Shown here piece after piece: positions 9,626-18,636 of a DNA stretch of 64,000 bases (the stretch's first letter is position 1; each line of letters starts with the position of its first letter). The notes beneath the pieces were generated by a model. That model worked only from the letters and a program-made list of their open reading frames with translations. It ran no database searches and had not been told where the DNA came from. Source of the stretch: Flavobacterium bizetiae (GTDB lineage: Bacteria; Bacteroidota; Bacteroidia; Flavobacteriales; Flavobacteriaceae); NCBI RefSeq assembly GCF_902804475.1, contig NZ_CADCSU010000054.1, positions 1-64,000 of the forward strand, in the 5' to 3' direction. Position numbers and translations under genes: made by a program.

Positions 9626-9940
9626 TTACTCAAAACAATGATTAAGAAATTCAAAGTTTGGATTAAAACTTTTTATCAATTCAATTTTTTTAACCCTTAT
9701 CCATCCTTTTAATTCTTTTTCTCGGGCAATTGCTTCCTGGATCCAATTAAATTTTTCGTAATACACTAAGAATTTGATGTTGTACTTAGATACAAATGTC
9801 TTTTCGCCAGTTTCTATACTTTGTTTGTGTTGAGATAGTCTTTTTTTTAGATTATTCGTGACACCAATATAAAATGTAGATCGGTGTTTGTTAGTTAGAA
9901 TATAGATATAATATACATGATACCCATTTTGATTTATCAT
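9626..9940 (-). CDS. Small GIY-YIG nuclease-domain protein
   Basis: Single-domain protein of 104 aa. YYIYILTNKH then FYIGVTNNLKKRLSQHK gives the GIY-YIG core with its Arg helix, and EAIAREKELKGW carries the family Glu. The start is placed at ATG 9940 because the domain begins there; the longer reading from a TTG at 10009 adds 23 unrelated residues. Proteins of this UPF0213-like group resemble UvrC and homing endonuclease catalytic domains, but their role is unclear. The gene stands alone, bracketed by the inverted repeats at 9457-9579 and 10041-10140, with the structured hairpin (9331-9440) just beyond. This recalls a nuclease linked to dispersed repeats, but that link is inference. Confidence 0.85.
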   Translation of the reverse strand: MINQNGYHVYYIYILTNKHRSTFYIGVTNNLKKRLSQHKQSIETGEKTFVSKYNIKFLVYYEKFNWIQEAIAREKELKGWIRVKKIELIKSFNPNFEFLNHCFE

Positions 9941-10040
9941 ACTTTTTTGTACGAATATAGCTATTTTAAATAGTGTTTTTTGAAATAAGTCACGCAATAA
10001 AGTAATCAATACTTTATGTCTAATATAACCCCAAAGTATT

Positions 10041-10140
10041 TGTCATCCTGAGGAACGAAGGATCACACAAGAAGCTCGACAAAGATTGTGGAGTTACTTT
10101 ATGGAATTACTAGTGTGATCCTTCCTGCGTCAGGATGACA
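10041..10140. repeat. REP-like long inverted repeat, copy 2
   Basis: Left arm 10041-10068 and right arm 10113-10140 are the same family as 9457-9579 (GATCACAC inner ends, TGTCATCCTGAGG outer ends). It sits 100 bp upstream of the GIY-YIG start. The right arm carries TCCTGCGTCAGGATGACA, slightly rearranged compared with the left arm. Confidence 0.85.
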
Positions 10141-10629
10141 AGATTACTAAGAAACTCTGACTAAACTGTGACTAAAACTGAGACTGCGACTGCGACTGTA
10201 AAACTGCGCCCTCTTATCGGGATGGTGGCAGGCCCTAATATTTAAAAGTCTGTACTAAATAATGTAAATGTATTGATCTTAAAACTGCTTTTTATGTAAA
10301 AATACGTGGCTGTGTGTCTTTTTTACGCAAAGAAATTGAGGGTTAAAAGGGTTATTTTAAGACTATAAGGGCGATTTTTTTATAATGATTTTAGTAATAA
10401 TTTTTTAGAAATTATGCTTTTTTTATGAAAATTGACAAAATGAAATTATGTAGTCTAAATCTTTGTAAAGTGGTTATTTTCTTTGTTAAAAAATATAATT
10501 GATAGTTTTTTGTGTGAGATTTCTCTATTTTATTGCTTTCTTTTTTTTCTTTTTCCTTTTTAAACGTAGTTATTTATGGTAAAGCCGAAATAAAAAGCGG
10601 AAAAAAATAACAAATTCTTAAAACATAAA
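10141..10629. other. Gene-free upstream region of susC
   Basis: About 490 bp without a convincing gene. It opens with a degenerate run of ACTGAGACT/GCGACT units (about 10145-10210) like the one after the symporter gene. The rest is AT-rich and shows no clear terminator or riboswitch. A 25-codon ATG frame at 10424 has no supporting features. Confidence 0.4.
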
Positions 10630-10687
10630 TTTGGATGTTATGAAAATATTTGTATGTTTGTATTGTTGTAGTATAGTATAGTATAAG
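10630..10687 (+). promoter_or_regulatory. susC promoter with operator-like element at the initiation site
   Basis: TTTG at 10630-10633, a 19-bp spacer and TATGTTTG at 10653-10660 match the Bacteroidota consensus exactly. Directly downstream, TATTGTTGTAGTATAG then TATAGTATAA (10661-10686) contains three GTATA units and repeats the element at 217-246. Transcription should start near 10667, inside this element. That gives a 5' leader of about 100 nt before the ATG at 10769. Confidence 0.72.
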
Positions 10688-10768
10688 TCAATTCGTTTTC
10701 TCATATTTTAAATGCTCAATATTCAAAAAAACCAACTCAATATTTTATTAACTAAAAACCAAATCATT

Positions 10769-13700
10769 ATGAGAATCGCAATAAGATACTTATGCTTCTT
10801 AGTAGTTATGATGTCCGCCGGTACACTTTATTCCCAAACCATCACCGGTAAAGTTACAGATAATGAAAATTTACCTTTGCCTGGAGCTACTGTTGTAGTA
10901 AAGGGTACACAGACCTCGACTGTAACTGACATTGACGGAAGTTACAAATTAAGCAATGTAAAAACAGGAGCTATTTTAGAATTTAGTTTCATAGGATTTA
11001 ATACTTTAAGTATTACGGCCAATAACCCGGTTGTAAATGCGTCTTTAAAACCAAGCTCTCAGGAACTAAATGAAGTGATAATAGTGGGAACTGTAATGAA
11101 AAAAGGAGATCTGACAGGAGCTGTAAGTAGTGTTTCTGGTGATAAACTTAGAGAAGTTCCTACGCCAAACGTAGTGCAGGCATTACAAGGGCGTGCCTCG
11201 GGTGTATATGTACAACAAAGTGCTGTACCTGGTCAGTCAGGTTCGATAAGAATTAGGGGGAATAATTCGCTAAACTTTGGCGGTAACCCAATATTTGTTA
11301 TAGATGGCTTGGTTACTGATGGTAATTTTGAAAACATTAACCCTGACGATATTGCGAGTATGGAAGTTCTTAAAGATGCTTCGGCTACTGCATTATACGG
11401 TTCAAGAGCTGCAAATGGAGTAATTGTAATTACGACAAAAAAAGGTTCAAGATCAGGAGAAGCAAAAATACAGTATGATACATGGACTGGTGTTTCTGAA
11501 TTTGCAAGAAATATTCCTTTGATGAATGGTCAGCAATTATTTGATCTAAGAGTTGATGCTTATGCGAATCGTTATATGGATGAAAATCCAGGTGCTGATC
11601 GTGCGGCTTATGTTAACCAAATTAAATCGAATGGTTCGACTGTATTTGCACCTTATGAATTAGAATCTTACAGAACAGGAAAAAGCTATAACTGGTTAGA
11701 TCAGGTAACACGTTCAGGTTTTCAAAGCAATCATAACTTAAGTTTTAGCGGAGGAGGAGAAAAAGGAACTTATTTTGTGAGTTTTAATTATGTTGATCAG
11801 CAGGGACTTCTTAAAAATTCTGATTTTAAAAGATATAATGGAAAAATTAACCTTACGCAGGATTTAAAATCTTGGTTGCAGTTTGGTACTAATACTACTT
11901 TCTCAAGAAGTAAAACTGATTATCAGGAAGGTAGCGCTTTTGGTGTAGCATTGGGAGCAAATCCATTATTACCTATAGATTCTAAAGCTACGTATCTTAG
12001 ATATGGTGAAGTGTTTGACCAGAATCTTTATAACCCGATAAGAAGTCTTGATATCATTAATTCAAGCACACGTAACAGACTTACAAGTAGTAATTTTTTA
12101 AGTGCGAAACCATTAAAAGGACTTGATATCAGAACTACTTTATCTGTAGATATTGCAGATCAGGCTAACTTTGATTATGTGCCAAGTTACACGGGACAAT
12201 CGCTTAGAAATTCTATGAATGGTGAGGCTCATCACTATAGATATTCACAATTCAATTATCAGTGGGATAACACGGTAAGCTATAATAGAGTTTTTGCTGC
12301 AAAGCATGACGTAAGTGTTATGGGAGGATTCTCTGTATTGAGTAATTCTGGAAATAGTACTGATGTAAGAGCTCGTGGATTTGTAAGTGATGATTTGACT
12401 TATAAGGCATTATCTGGTGCATATCAAAAAGATAATGCGCAGTTAAGCTCGAATTTTACAGATTACTCCAACCAATCTTATTTTGGAAGAGTTAACTATA
12501 CTTTTGATGGTAAATACAATATTACAGGTACAGTAAGAAGAGATGGTTCTTCTAAATTTGGTCCTAACAACAAATGGGGAACTTTTCCTTCAGTAGCAGG
12601 AAGTTGGGATATTGCTAAAGAAAATTTCCTTTCTGGATTTGAAAAATTAAATCAACTTAAATTCCGCGTAGGTTATGGTATAGTGGGTAATCAAAATGTA
12701 GATGCTTACAGATACTTTGCCTTATACAATGCACAAGTTAGTAATAATTCAGGGACTTATGTGTCTGATAATTATATTGATAACTTTAACTTGAGATGGG
12801 AAAAACAAAAGCAATTTAACGTTGGGTTAGATACTGGTTTCTTTCAAAACAGGTTAACTGCAAGTGCTAATTATTTCCATATAAACAACGATGACCTTTT
12901 GATGTTGCGTAATATGCCGGTTTCATCAGGATATAAATATAAACTGGATAATATTGGTAGTACAACGAATGAAGGTATAGAATTAGAAGTTAGAGGTGAT
13001 ATTATTAGAAACAAAGACTTTAAATGGAATGTTTCTGCTAACATATCATCAGCAAAAAATAAGGTTACAAAACTTTATGGAGATGCTACAGAAATATACA
13101 ATTTAGGTGGTTACAGTAACAATGAGATCCAACGTACAGGGAACTTTTTCTTAGGCAAATCGGTAAACACAGTTTATGTGTTTGAATATGATGGTATAGC
13201 ACAGCAGGGGGAAGACCTTACTAAAGTAAATTACGGAAGCAGAACTGTTCAGCCTGGGGATATTAAAATTAAAGACCGTAATGGAGATGGTGTAATAAAC
13301 GATAAAGACAGATATGTAGTTGGCGATTTGAATCCTGACTATTATGGAGGTTTTTCTACAGATTTTAATTATAAAGGTTTTGCATTAAACGCAGTATTTT
13401 CTTATTCAATAGGAGGTAAAAGACCAAGTGGTACCTACGAAAGCTATATGAACTCAGGAGGTATGAGTGCAGCACATACAGATCTTTTAGATCGTTGGAC
13501 GCCTACTAATACGAATACAGATGTGCCAAGAGCTTATTTTGGAGGAGGAAGATACAGTTTGGGTGAGACAGATAAGGCAATACAAGATGCTTCATTCTTA
13601 AGATTAAATGCACTTACATTCTCTTATACATTACAAGACAAGGTTGCAGAAAGTGTTTTCCTTAAAAATGTAAGGTTTTATGTAACGGGATCGAATCTAT

Positions 13701-13795
13701 TTATTGTAACTAAATATAAAGGTTATGATCCTGAGGGAGGAGATTCTTATCCTATATCCAGAATGGTAGTTTTAGGATTAAATGTATCTCTTTAA
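10769..13795 (+). CDS. susC: SusC/RagA-like TonB-linked outer-membrane glycan importer
   Basis: 1008 aa from the chosen ATG, which starts a good signal peptide (to about LYSQ, residue 23); an upstream ATG at 10712 would add 19 residues in front of it. After the signal comes a CarboxypepD_reg-like domain (about 24-105, GKVTD to GFNTL). The TonB plug (about 115-230) follows, with LREVPTPNVVQALQGRASG, FVIDG and YGSRAANGVIVITTKKG, then the 22-strand barrel. Together with SusD it imports oligosaccharides across the outer membrane, powered by TonB. The plug has the SusC-specific signature, so this is not a siderophore receptor. SusD follows after 25 bp. Confidence 0.94.
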   Translation: MRIAIRYLCFLVVMMSAGTLYSQTITGKVTDNENLPLPGATVVVKGTQTSTVTDIDGSYKLSNVKTGAILEFSFIGFNTLSITANNPVVNASLKPSSQELNEVIIVGTVMKKGDLTGAVSSVSGDKLREVPTPNVVQALQGRASGVYVQQSAVPGQSGSIRIRGNNSLNFGGNPIFVIDGLVTDGNFENINPDDIASMEVLKDASATALYGSRAANGVIVITTKKGSRSGEAKIQYDTWTGVSEFARNIPLMNGQQLFDLRVDAYANRYMDENPGADRAAYVNQIKSNGSTVFAPYELESYRTGKSYNWLDQVTRSGFQSNHNLSFSGGGEKGTYFVSFNYVDQQGLLKNSDFKRYNGKINLTQDLKSWLQFGTNTTFSRSKTDYQEGSAFGVALGANPLLPIDSKATYLRYGEVFDQNLYNPIRSLDIINSSTRNRLTSSNFLSAKPLKGLDIRTTLSVDIADQANFDYVPSYTGQSLRNSMNGEAHHYRYSQFNYQWDNTVSYNRVFAAKHDVSVMGGFSVLSNSGNSTDVRARGFVSDDLTYKALSGAYQKDNAQLSSNFTDYSNQSYFGRVNYTFDGKYNITGTVRRDGSSKFGPNNKWGTFPSVAGSWDIAKENFLSGFEKLNQLKFRVGYGIVGNQNVDAYRYFALYNAQVSNNSGTYVSDNYIDNFNLRWEKQKQFNVGLDTGFFQNRLTASANYFHINNDDLLMLRNMPVSSGYKYKLDNIGSTTNEGIELEVRGDIIRNKDFKWNVSANISSAKNKVTKLYGDATEIYNLGGYSNNEIQRTGNFFLGKSVNTVYVFEYDGIAQQGEDLTKVNYGSRTVQPGDIKIKDRNGDGVINDKDRYVVGDLNPDYYGGFSTDFNYKGFALNAVFSYSIGGKRPSGTYESYMNSGGMSAAHTDLLDRWTPTNTNTDVPRAYFGGGRYSLGETDKAIQDASFLRLNALTFSYTLQDKVAESVFLKNVRFYVTGSNLFIVTKYKGYDPEGGDSYPISRMVVLGLNVSL

Positions 13796-13820
13796 TCAAA
13801 TTAATTTAAAAAATTATTTT

Positions 13821-15353
13821 ATGAAAGCAAAAATTATAGCCTTTATGGCTCTGGCAATATTATCGACCTCCTGTTCTTCAGATTTTTTGGAAGAAGATCC
13901 TCAAAGTTCACTTACTGCTGCTCAGGCTTATGGTAGCTTAGGTAAAATTGAGCCTGTTCTTTTGGGAGCTATAACAAATTGGAGAAATATGCAAAAAGAC
14001 CGTGCAGGACTTTATACTTCTCTTGGTACAGACGAAGCACAACAAGGTGCTTTGCAGGTAACGGGAGATGCAAACCAGGCCGGACTTGATTTATACAATG
14101 GTTTTCTAAGTCAGGAGAATCAGGCAATTGGACAATTATGGAATGACAGATGGCCAGTAATTGAAGTAGCTGCACAAACTATTAGAGCATTAGGAACCAA
14201 TACCGAAGATGATAGTGCAAAACGTGATCTTTTAATGGGTGAAGCTAGTTTTTTAAGAGCAACATTAATGTTTGAGCTTACACAATATTGGGGAGAAATA
14301 CCTATTAATGATAAAGCAAAAACGGCAGAATTTGGTTTAAAACGTCAGCCTTTGCCTTTGGTTTATTCTTATATCGTTGCCGATTTAGAAAGAGCAATCG
14401 AAAAACTTCCTGCATCACAGAGCAATCCTGCATTTCCTGCAAAAGGCGTAGCTCAGGCACTTTTAGGAAAAGTATATCTATATGCTCCTCAAGCTTCAGG
14501 ATACCGCGATTATACTAAAGCAAAGCAATGGTTTGGAGCCGTTATTACTTCTGGTAAATATAGTTTATTGTCTAATTACGCAGATGTTTTTAGTCCGGAT
14601 CATGCTAATTCTTCTGAGTCTTTATACGAATGGCAGTATAATAACAACTGGCCTGATAATAACCAGATACAATGGCAGACAGGTTCAAGAGTTTTAGCAA
14701 ACATAAACCAATACGCTTATTTTGGAGGTTATGATCTTATACTTCCTACTCAATATTGTTATAAAGATAAAACGGATGGCGGAATTTGGGAACCAGGTGA
14801 TACACGTAAAGATGCAAGTATTCGTTATGATTTTACTTATAAAGGAGTTAAACCAACACTTCCGGCTGGTTTTGGAGGTGATGAGTTAGATCCGCACATT
14901 AAAAAGTTTGAAGATATTCGTGTAGAAGGAAAACAATCATTTTGGAATTCAGGTAAAAATAAAGCCTACATCAGATATTCAGATGTATTGCTTAATTACG
15001 CAGAATGTTTAAATGAATTAGGAAATACAACAGAAGCTGAAGGATATGTAAATCAGGTTCGTACAAGAGCTTTTGGAGGAACATTGCCAGCAGGAATGGC
15101 ATGGAGCGGACTTTCTCAGGCTCAGTTTAGAGATCAAATTTTGGATGAACGTATGCGTGAATTAGCTTTTGAAGGCTGGAGAAGAATGGACCTTACTCGT
15201 ACAGGGAAATTGGTAGACCTAGTAAAAGCACGCAACAAATGGGCCAAACAAAACGGTACAATAGCTGCATTTCATAACCTTTATCCTATTCCTATAGGCG
15301 AGATTAAGCTTAATGATGAGATTGGTCCGGAAAATCAAAATCCAGGATATTAA
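13821..15353 (+). CDS. susD: SusD/RagB-like glycan-binding surface lipoprotein
   Basis: 510 aa. The start at 13821 gives a lipoprotein signal whose lipobox ends at Cys18 (LSTSC), followed by SSDFLEEDP, where acidic residues soon after the Cys fit surface export in Bacteroidota. The body has the RagB/SusD helical TPR core and C-terminal hallmarks: RYSDVLLNYAECLNELG, LDERMRELAFEGWRRMDLTR and YPIPIGEIKLN. It forms the lid on the SusC barrel and captures oligosaccharides. The pair marks this locus as a PUL. A hairpin terminator follows, separating it from the enzyme genes. Confidence 0.94.
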   Translation: MKAKIIAFMALAILSTSCSSDFLEEDPQSSLTAAQAYGSLGKIEPVLLGAITNWRNMQKDRAGLYTSLGTDEAQQGALQVTGDANQAGLDLYNGFLSQENQAIGQLWNDRWPVIEVAAQTIRALGTNTEDDSAKRDLLMGEASFLRATLMFELTQYWGEIPINDKAKTAEFGLKRQPLPLVYSYIVADLERAIEKLPASQSNPAFPAKGVAQALLGKVYLYAPQASGYRDYTKAKQWFGAVITSGKYSLLSNYADVFSPDHANSSESLYEWQYNNNWPDNNQIQWQTGSRVLANINQYAYFGGYDLILPTQYCYKDKTDGGIWEPGDTRKDASIRYDFTYKGVKPTLPAGFGGDELDPHIKKFEDIRVEGKQSFWNSGKNKAYIRYSDVLLNYAECLNELGNTTEAEGYVNQVRTRAFGGTLPAGMAWSGLSQAQFRDQILDERMRELAFEGWRRMDLTRTGKLVDLVKARNKWAKQNGTIAAFHNLYPIPIGEIKLNDEIGPENQNPGY

Positions 15354-15428
15354 TGTTTTTGAAGACAGTTTTAATGTAATTTTTTATTTTTTGGTCATGT
15401 GATTTTGGTTAGTCACAGTTTTGATTGT

Positions 15429-15510
15429 AATGCCATTTTGGATTTAGGTAATAACAGTACGAAGTTTTCTGTTAGAAAAAACTTAGTCCAAAATGGCATT
15501 CTTTTTTTTA
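15429..15510 (+). terminator. Long-loop terminator between susD and the GH2 gene
   Basis: AATGCCATTTTGGA (15429-15442) pairs perfectly with TCCAAAATGGCATT (15487-15500), followed by a run of nine T from 15502. The 44-nt loop includes a small AACAG/CTGTT stem. It probably ends or attenuates the susCD message, so the downstream enzymes would be made in smaller amounts. Confidence 0.7.
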
Positions 15511-15545
15511 ATGTTTACAAAAATGTAAACGAATCAAATAGTAAT

Positions 15546-18485
15546 ATGAAGTTCAATAATATTCACTTTTTTATATGGTTATTAGTTTTAAATGCTTTTT
15601 CGTTAAGTATTTATGCTCAAAACAAAGTAAGTTTAAACTCTTCTGATATCGTTTGGAAAGTAAAACCACAAGCAGAAATAGGGCAGGACAGTCTTAAAAT
15701 ATTCTCCCCAAATTACACCGGAAGCAATTGGGTAAATGCCGTTGTTCCCGGCACCATTTTCAATTCGTATGTTGTAAGCGGATTAGAGAAAGATCCTAAT
15801 TACGGCGACAATATTTATCAGGTCGATAAAACAAAATATGATCGTAGTTTTTGGTACCGTTCAGAGTTTAAAGTACCTGCAAATTTTACAAAAGAAACTA
15901 TCTGGCTCAATTTTGAAGGAATCAATCGCGAAGGTGATGTTTACCTTAACGGAAAAAAACTGGCCACATTAAGCGGTATGATGCAACGCGGTAAATTTGA
16001 CATTACAAAATTGGTACGTCGCAACGATAAAAATGTATTGGCAATTTTGGTAAGTATCCCAAAGCTACCCTTAAATAATTACGGAAGTCCAACTTATATT
16101 TCAAGCGCCGGTTGGGATTGGATGCCTTATGTACCAGGATTAAATTCCGGAATTACAGATGATGTTTTTCTAAGCAATACAGACAAAGTAACGATTGTAG
16201 ATCCGTGGATTCATACCAACTTACCTTCAAACGCACGCGCAGATCTTGAAGTAAAAGTAGAGCTTAAAAATTCATCGGCACAAAATCAGGAAGGAGTTCT
16301 TACGGGTGTAATTATGCCCGGAAACATTACTTTTTCTAAAAAGATTAATCTGGAGGCCAACGCAATTACAAGTGTCAATTTAAGCAAAGAACAATTTCCG
16401 GAACTTTCTATTCAGAACCCGAAACTATGGTGGCCAAATGGTTATGGAGATCCTAATTTGTATACATGTCAGTTTACTTTTAAAATAGGTAATACAGTTT
16501 CAGACGAGCAAAAAATAACCTTCGGAATTAAAAAATATACTTACGATACAGAAGGCGGCGTTTTACATGTTTCGATCAACGGAAAACGTGTTTTCTTAAA
16601 AGGAGGAAACTGGGGAATGAGCGAATATATGCTTCGCTGCAGAGGAGAAGAATACGATCTTAAAGTAAAACTCCACAAAGAAATGAATTATAATATTATT
16701 CGTAACTGGCTAGGTTCGACTACAGATGATGAGTTTTACCAAGCCTGCGATAAATATGGAATTATGGTTTGGGATGATTTTTGGCTTAATGCAAATCCAA
16801 ACCTGCCATTAGACATTCATGTTTTTAATAGCAATGTAATTGAGAAAATAAAACGAGTAAGAAATCATGCGAGTATTGCCGTTTGGTGCGGAAATAATGA
16901 AGGTTTACCACAACCTCCGCTTAACGGCTGGATTGCTGAAAACATCAAAACATTTGATAATAACGACAGATATTATCAGCCATGTTCGAACACAGGAAAC
17001 CTAAGCGGTAGCGGACTTTGGGGCAATAAAGATCCGAGGTTTTATTTTACCAAATATCCTGCGGCTTATGTAGGCACGGGAGATGGACCAAGTTGGGGTT
17101 TAAGAACCGAAATTGGTACAGCTGTTTTTCCAAACATCGAAAGTTTCAAGAAATTTATTCCGGAGAAAGACTGGTGGCCAAGAAACGATATGTGGGACAA
17201 ACATTTCTTTGGAGAAAAAGCTTTTAATGCATCACCGGATAATTATGATAAAAGCATCATAGAACGTTATGGGAAACCGAATAATCTGGAAGAATATACC
17301 ATAAAAGCCCAATTACTAAATATCGAAACCAACAAAGCCATGTACGAAGGCTGGTTAGATCATATGTGGGAAGATGCTTCAGGTATTATGATCTGGATGA
17401 GTCAATCGTCGTACCCAAGTATGGTTTGGCAGACTTATGATTATTACTACGATTTAACAGGTGCCTATTGGGGTGTAAAAGCCGCTTGTGAACCTATGCA
17501 CATTCAATGGAACTCGGTGAATAATTCGGTTAAAGTAATTAATACTACAGGAACTGATTTCAAAAATCTAAATGCCGAAGCAACGGTTTATAATCTGGAT
17601 GGAAAATCAGCAGCAAAATTCAACCAAAAAGCCGTAGTAGATTCGTATTCGAATACAGCGACAGAAAGCTTTGTGATTCCGTTTTATTCGAACCAAAAAG
17701 ATCTTGCTTTTCAGAAAAATGTAACAGCTTCTTCTACAGATGGAGGAAATACCAGAGACGTTACAGATGGAGATTCTAACAGTCGCTGGGCAAGTAAATC
17801 AACAGAAGACGAATGGATTTACGTTGATCTTGAAAATGAATACACTGTAAACAGAGTAGTTTTAAACTGGGAAAATGCCTTTGGAAAAGAATATAAAATT
17901 CAAACCAGTACAGATGCAAAAAACTGGACAGACGCAAGCATTATAAAAGAAGGAAAACAAGGACTTGAAACTATTTCTTTTGATGAAGTAAAAGCCCGTT
18001 ATGTTCGAATGTTAGGTATAAAACGCGGTTCTGGCTGGGGATATTCACTTTATGATTTTAAAGTTTTTGGTGCCGATGCCAATACTTCAGAGTTGAGTCC
18101 GGTACATTTTATTCGATTAAAATTAAAAGATGCTCAAAATAAAGTAATTAGTGAGAATTTTTATTGGAGAGGAATTAACATGAAAGACTTCACCGATTTG
18201 AATAAATTGCCAAAAGCAAACGTAAATGTTTCCAGTAAAGTCGTAAAACAAAACGGGAAATATGTTGTAAAAGCTAAAGTTTCAAGTCCGTCAGGAATTG
18301 CATTTGGAGTTCACATTCAGGCTTTAAATGATAAAACAGGAGCGCAGATTTTGCCGGCAATTATTAGTGATAGTTATTTTACTTTACTAAAAGGAGAAAG
18401 CAAAGAAATTACCGTAGAATTTGATGAAGCACTTTTGAAAAACGGAGAAAAACTGGTGATAAAAGCTATTCCATACAATAAATAA
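15546..18485 (+). CDS. GH2 exo-hydrolase (beta-mannosidase/exo-beta-glucosaminidase type) with CBM32-like insert
   Basis: 979 aa from the ATG at 15546, which begins a clear signal peptide (ending near SIYAQ). Upstream in-frame residues lie in the terminator and are not convincing. It has a GH2 sugar-binding jelly roll, an Ig-like sandwich, then a TIM barrel. Glu452 in WCGNNEG is the likely acid/base and Glu522 in LRTEIGT the likely nucleophile. WQTYDYYYDLTGAYWGVK then KAACEP resembles exo-beta-glucosaminidases and plant-type endo-beta-mannosidases. A discoidin/F5-8C (CBM32-like) domain is inserted at about 717-842 (VTDGDSNSRWAS, ARYVRMLG) before the last Ig domain. The sugar specificity cannot be read from sequence. 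Confidence 0.82.
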   Translation: MKFNNIHFFIWLLVLNAFSLSIYAQNKVSLNSSDIVWKVKPQAEIGQDSLKIFSPNYTGSNWVNAVVPGTIFNSYVVSGLEKDPNYGDNIYQVDKTKYDRSFWYRSEFKVPANFTKETIWLNFEGINREGDVYLNGKKLATLSGMMQRGKFDITKLVRRNDKNVLAILVSIPKLPLNNYGSPTYISSAGWDWMPYVPGLNSGITDDVFLSNTDKVTIVDPWIHTNLPSNARADLEVKVELKNSSAQNQEGVLTGVIMPGNITFSKKINLEANAITSVNLSKEQFPELSIQNPKLWWPNGYGDPNLYTCQFTFKIGNTVSDEQKITFGIKKYTYDTEGGVLHVSINGKRVFLKGGNWGMSEYMLRCRGEEYDLKVKLHKEMNYNIIRNWLGSTTDDEFYQACDKYGIMVWDDFWLNANPNLPLDIHVFNSNVIEKIKRVRNHASIAVWCGNNEGLPQPPLNGWIAENIKTFDNNDRYYQPCSNTGNLSGSGLWGNKDPRFYFTKYPAAYVGTGDGPSWGLRTEIGTAVFPNIESFKKFIPEKDWWPRNDMWDKHFFGEKAFNASPDNYDKSIIERYGKPNNLEEYTIKAQLLNIETNKAMYEGWLDHMWEDASGIMIWMSQSSYPSMVWQTYDYYYDLTGAYWGVKAACEPMHIQWNSVNNSVKVINTTGTDFKNLNAEATVYNLDGKSAAKFNQKAVVDSYSNTATESFVIPFYSNQKDLAFQKNVTASSTDGGNTRDVTDGDSNSRWASKSTEDEWIYVDLENEYTVNRVVLNWENAFGKEYKIQTSTDAKNWTDASIIKEGKQGLETISFDEVKARYVRMLGIKRGSGWGYSLYDFKVFGADANTSELSPVHFIRLKLKDAQNKVISENFYWRGINMKDFTDLNKLPKANVNVSSKVVKQNGKYVVKAKVSSPSGIAFGVHIQALNDKTGAQILPAIISDSYFTLLKGESKEITVEFDEALLKNGEKLVIKAIPYNK

Positions 18486-18502
18486 GAAATTATTCTAAAC
18501 GC

Positions 18503-18535
18503 AAACCTGACAGGTTTTTAAAACCTGTCAGGTTT
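18503..18535. repeat. Palindromic intergenic repeat (CCTGACAGG type)
   Basis: AAACCTGACAGGTTT, a short TTA spacer, then AAACCTGTCAGGTTT: a perfect 15-bp inverted repeat. Related AACCCGACAG...CTGTCGGGTT hairpins follow other genes here (41997, 50799, 51990), so this is probably the transcript end of the GH2 gene. There is no T-run. A second small dyad, CCCGATAGCTATCGGG, lies at 18599-18614. Confidence 0.7.
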
Positions 18536-18636
18536 AATAAACATCGCAAAACGATTAAATTAATTTGCCACAGAAAAAATCATTTCCAATTTTTTTATCC
18601 CGATAGCTATCGGGAGTGGCTAAAAACAAAACAATT

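Noticed and set aside
9941..10009. N-terminal extension of the GIY-YIG protein from a TTG codon
   Set aside because: The GIY-YIG domain begins right after ATG 9940, and the extra residues resemble no part of the family.
10424..10501. 25-codon ATG frame in the susC leader region
   Set aside because: Very short, no conserved sequence or ribosome-binding context; nothing distinguishes it from chance.
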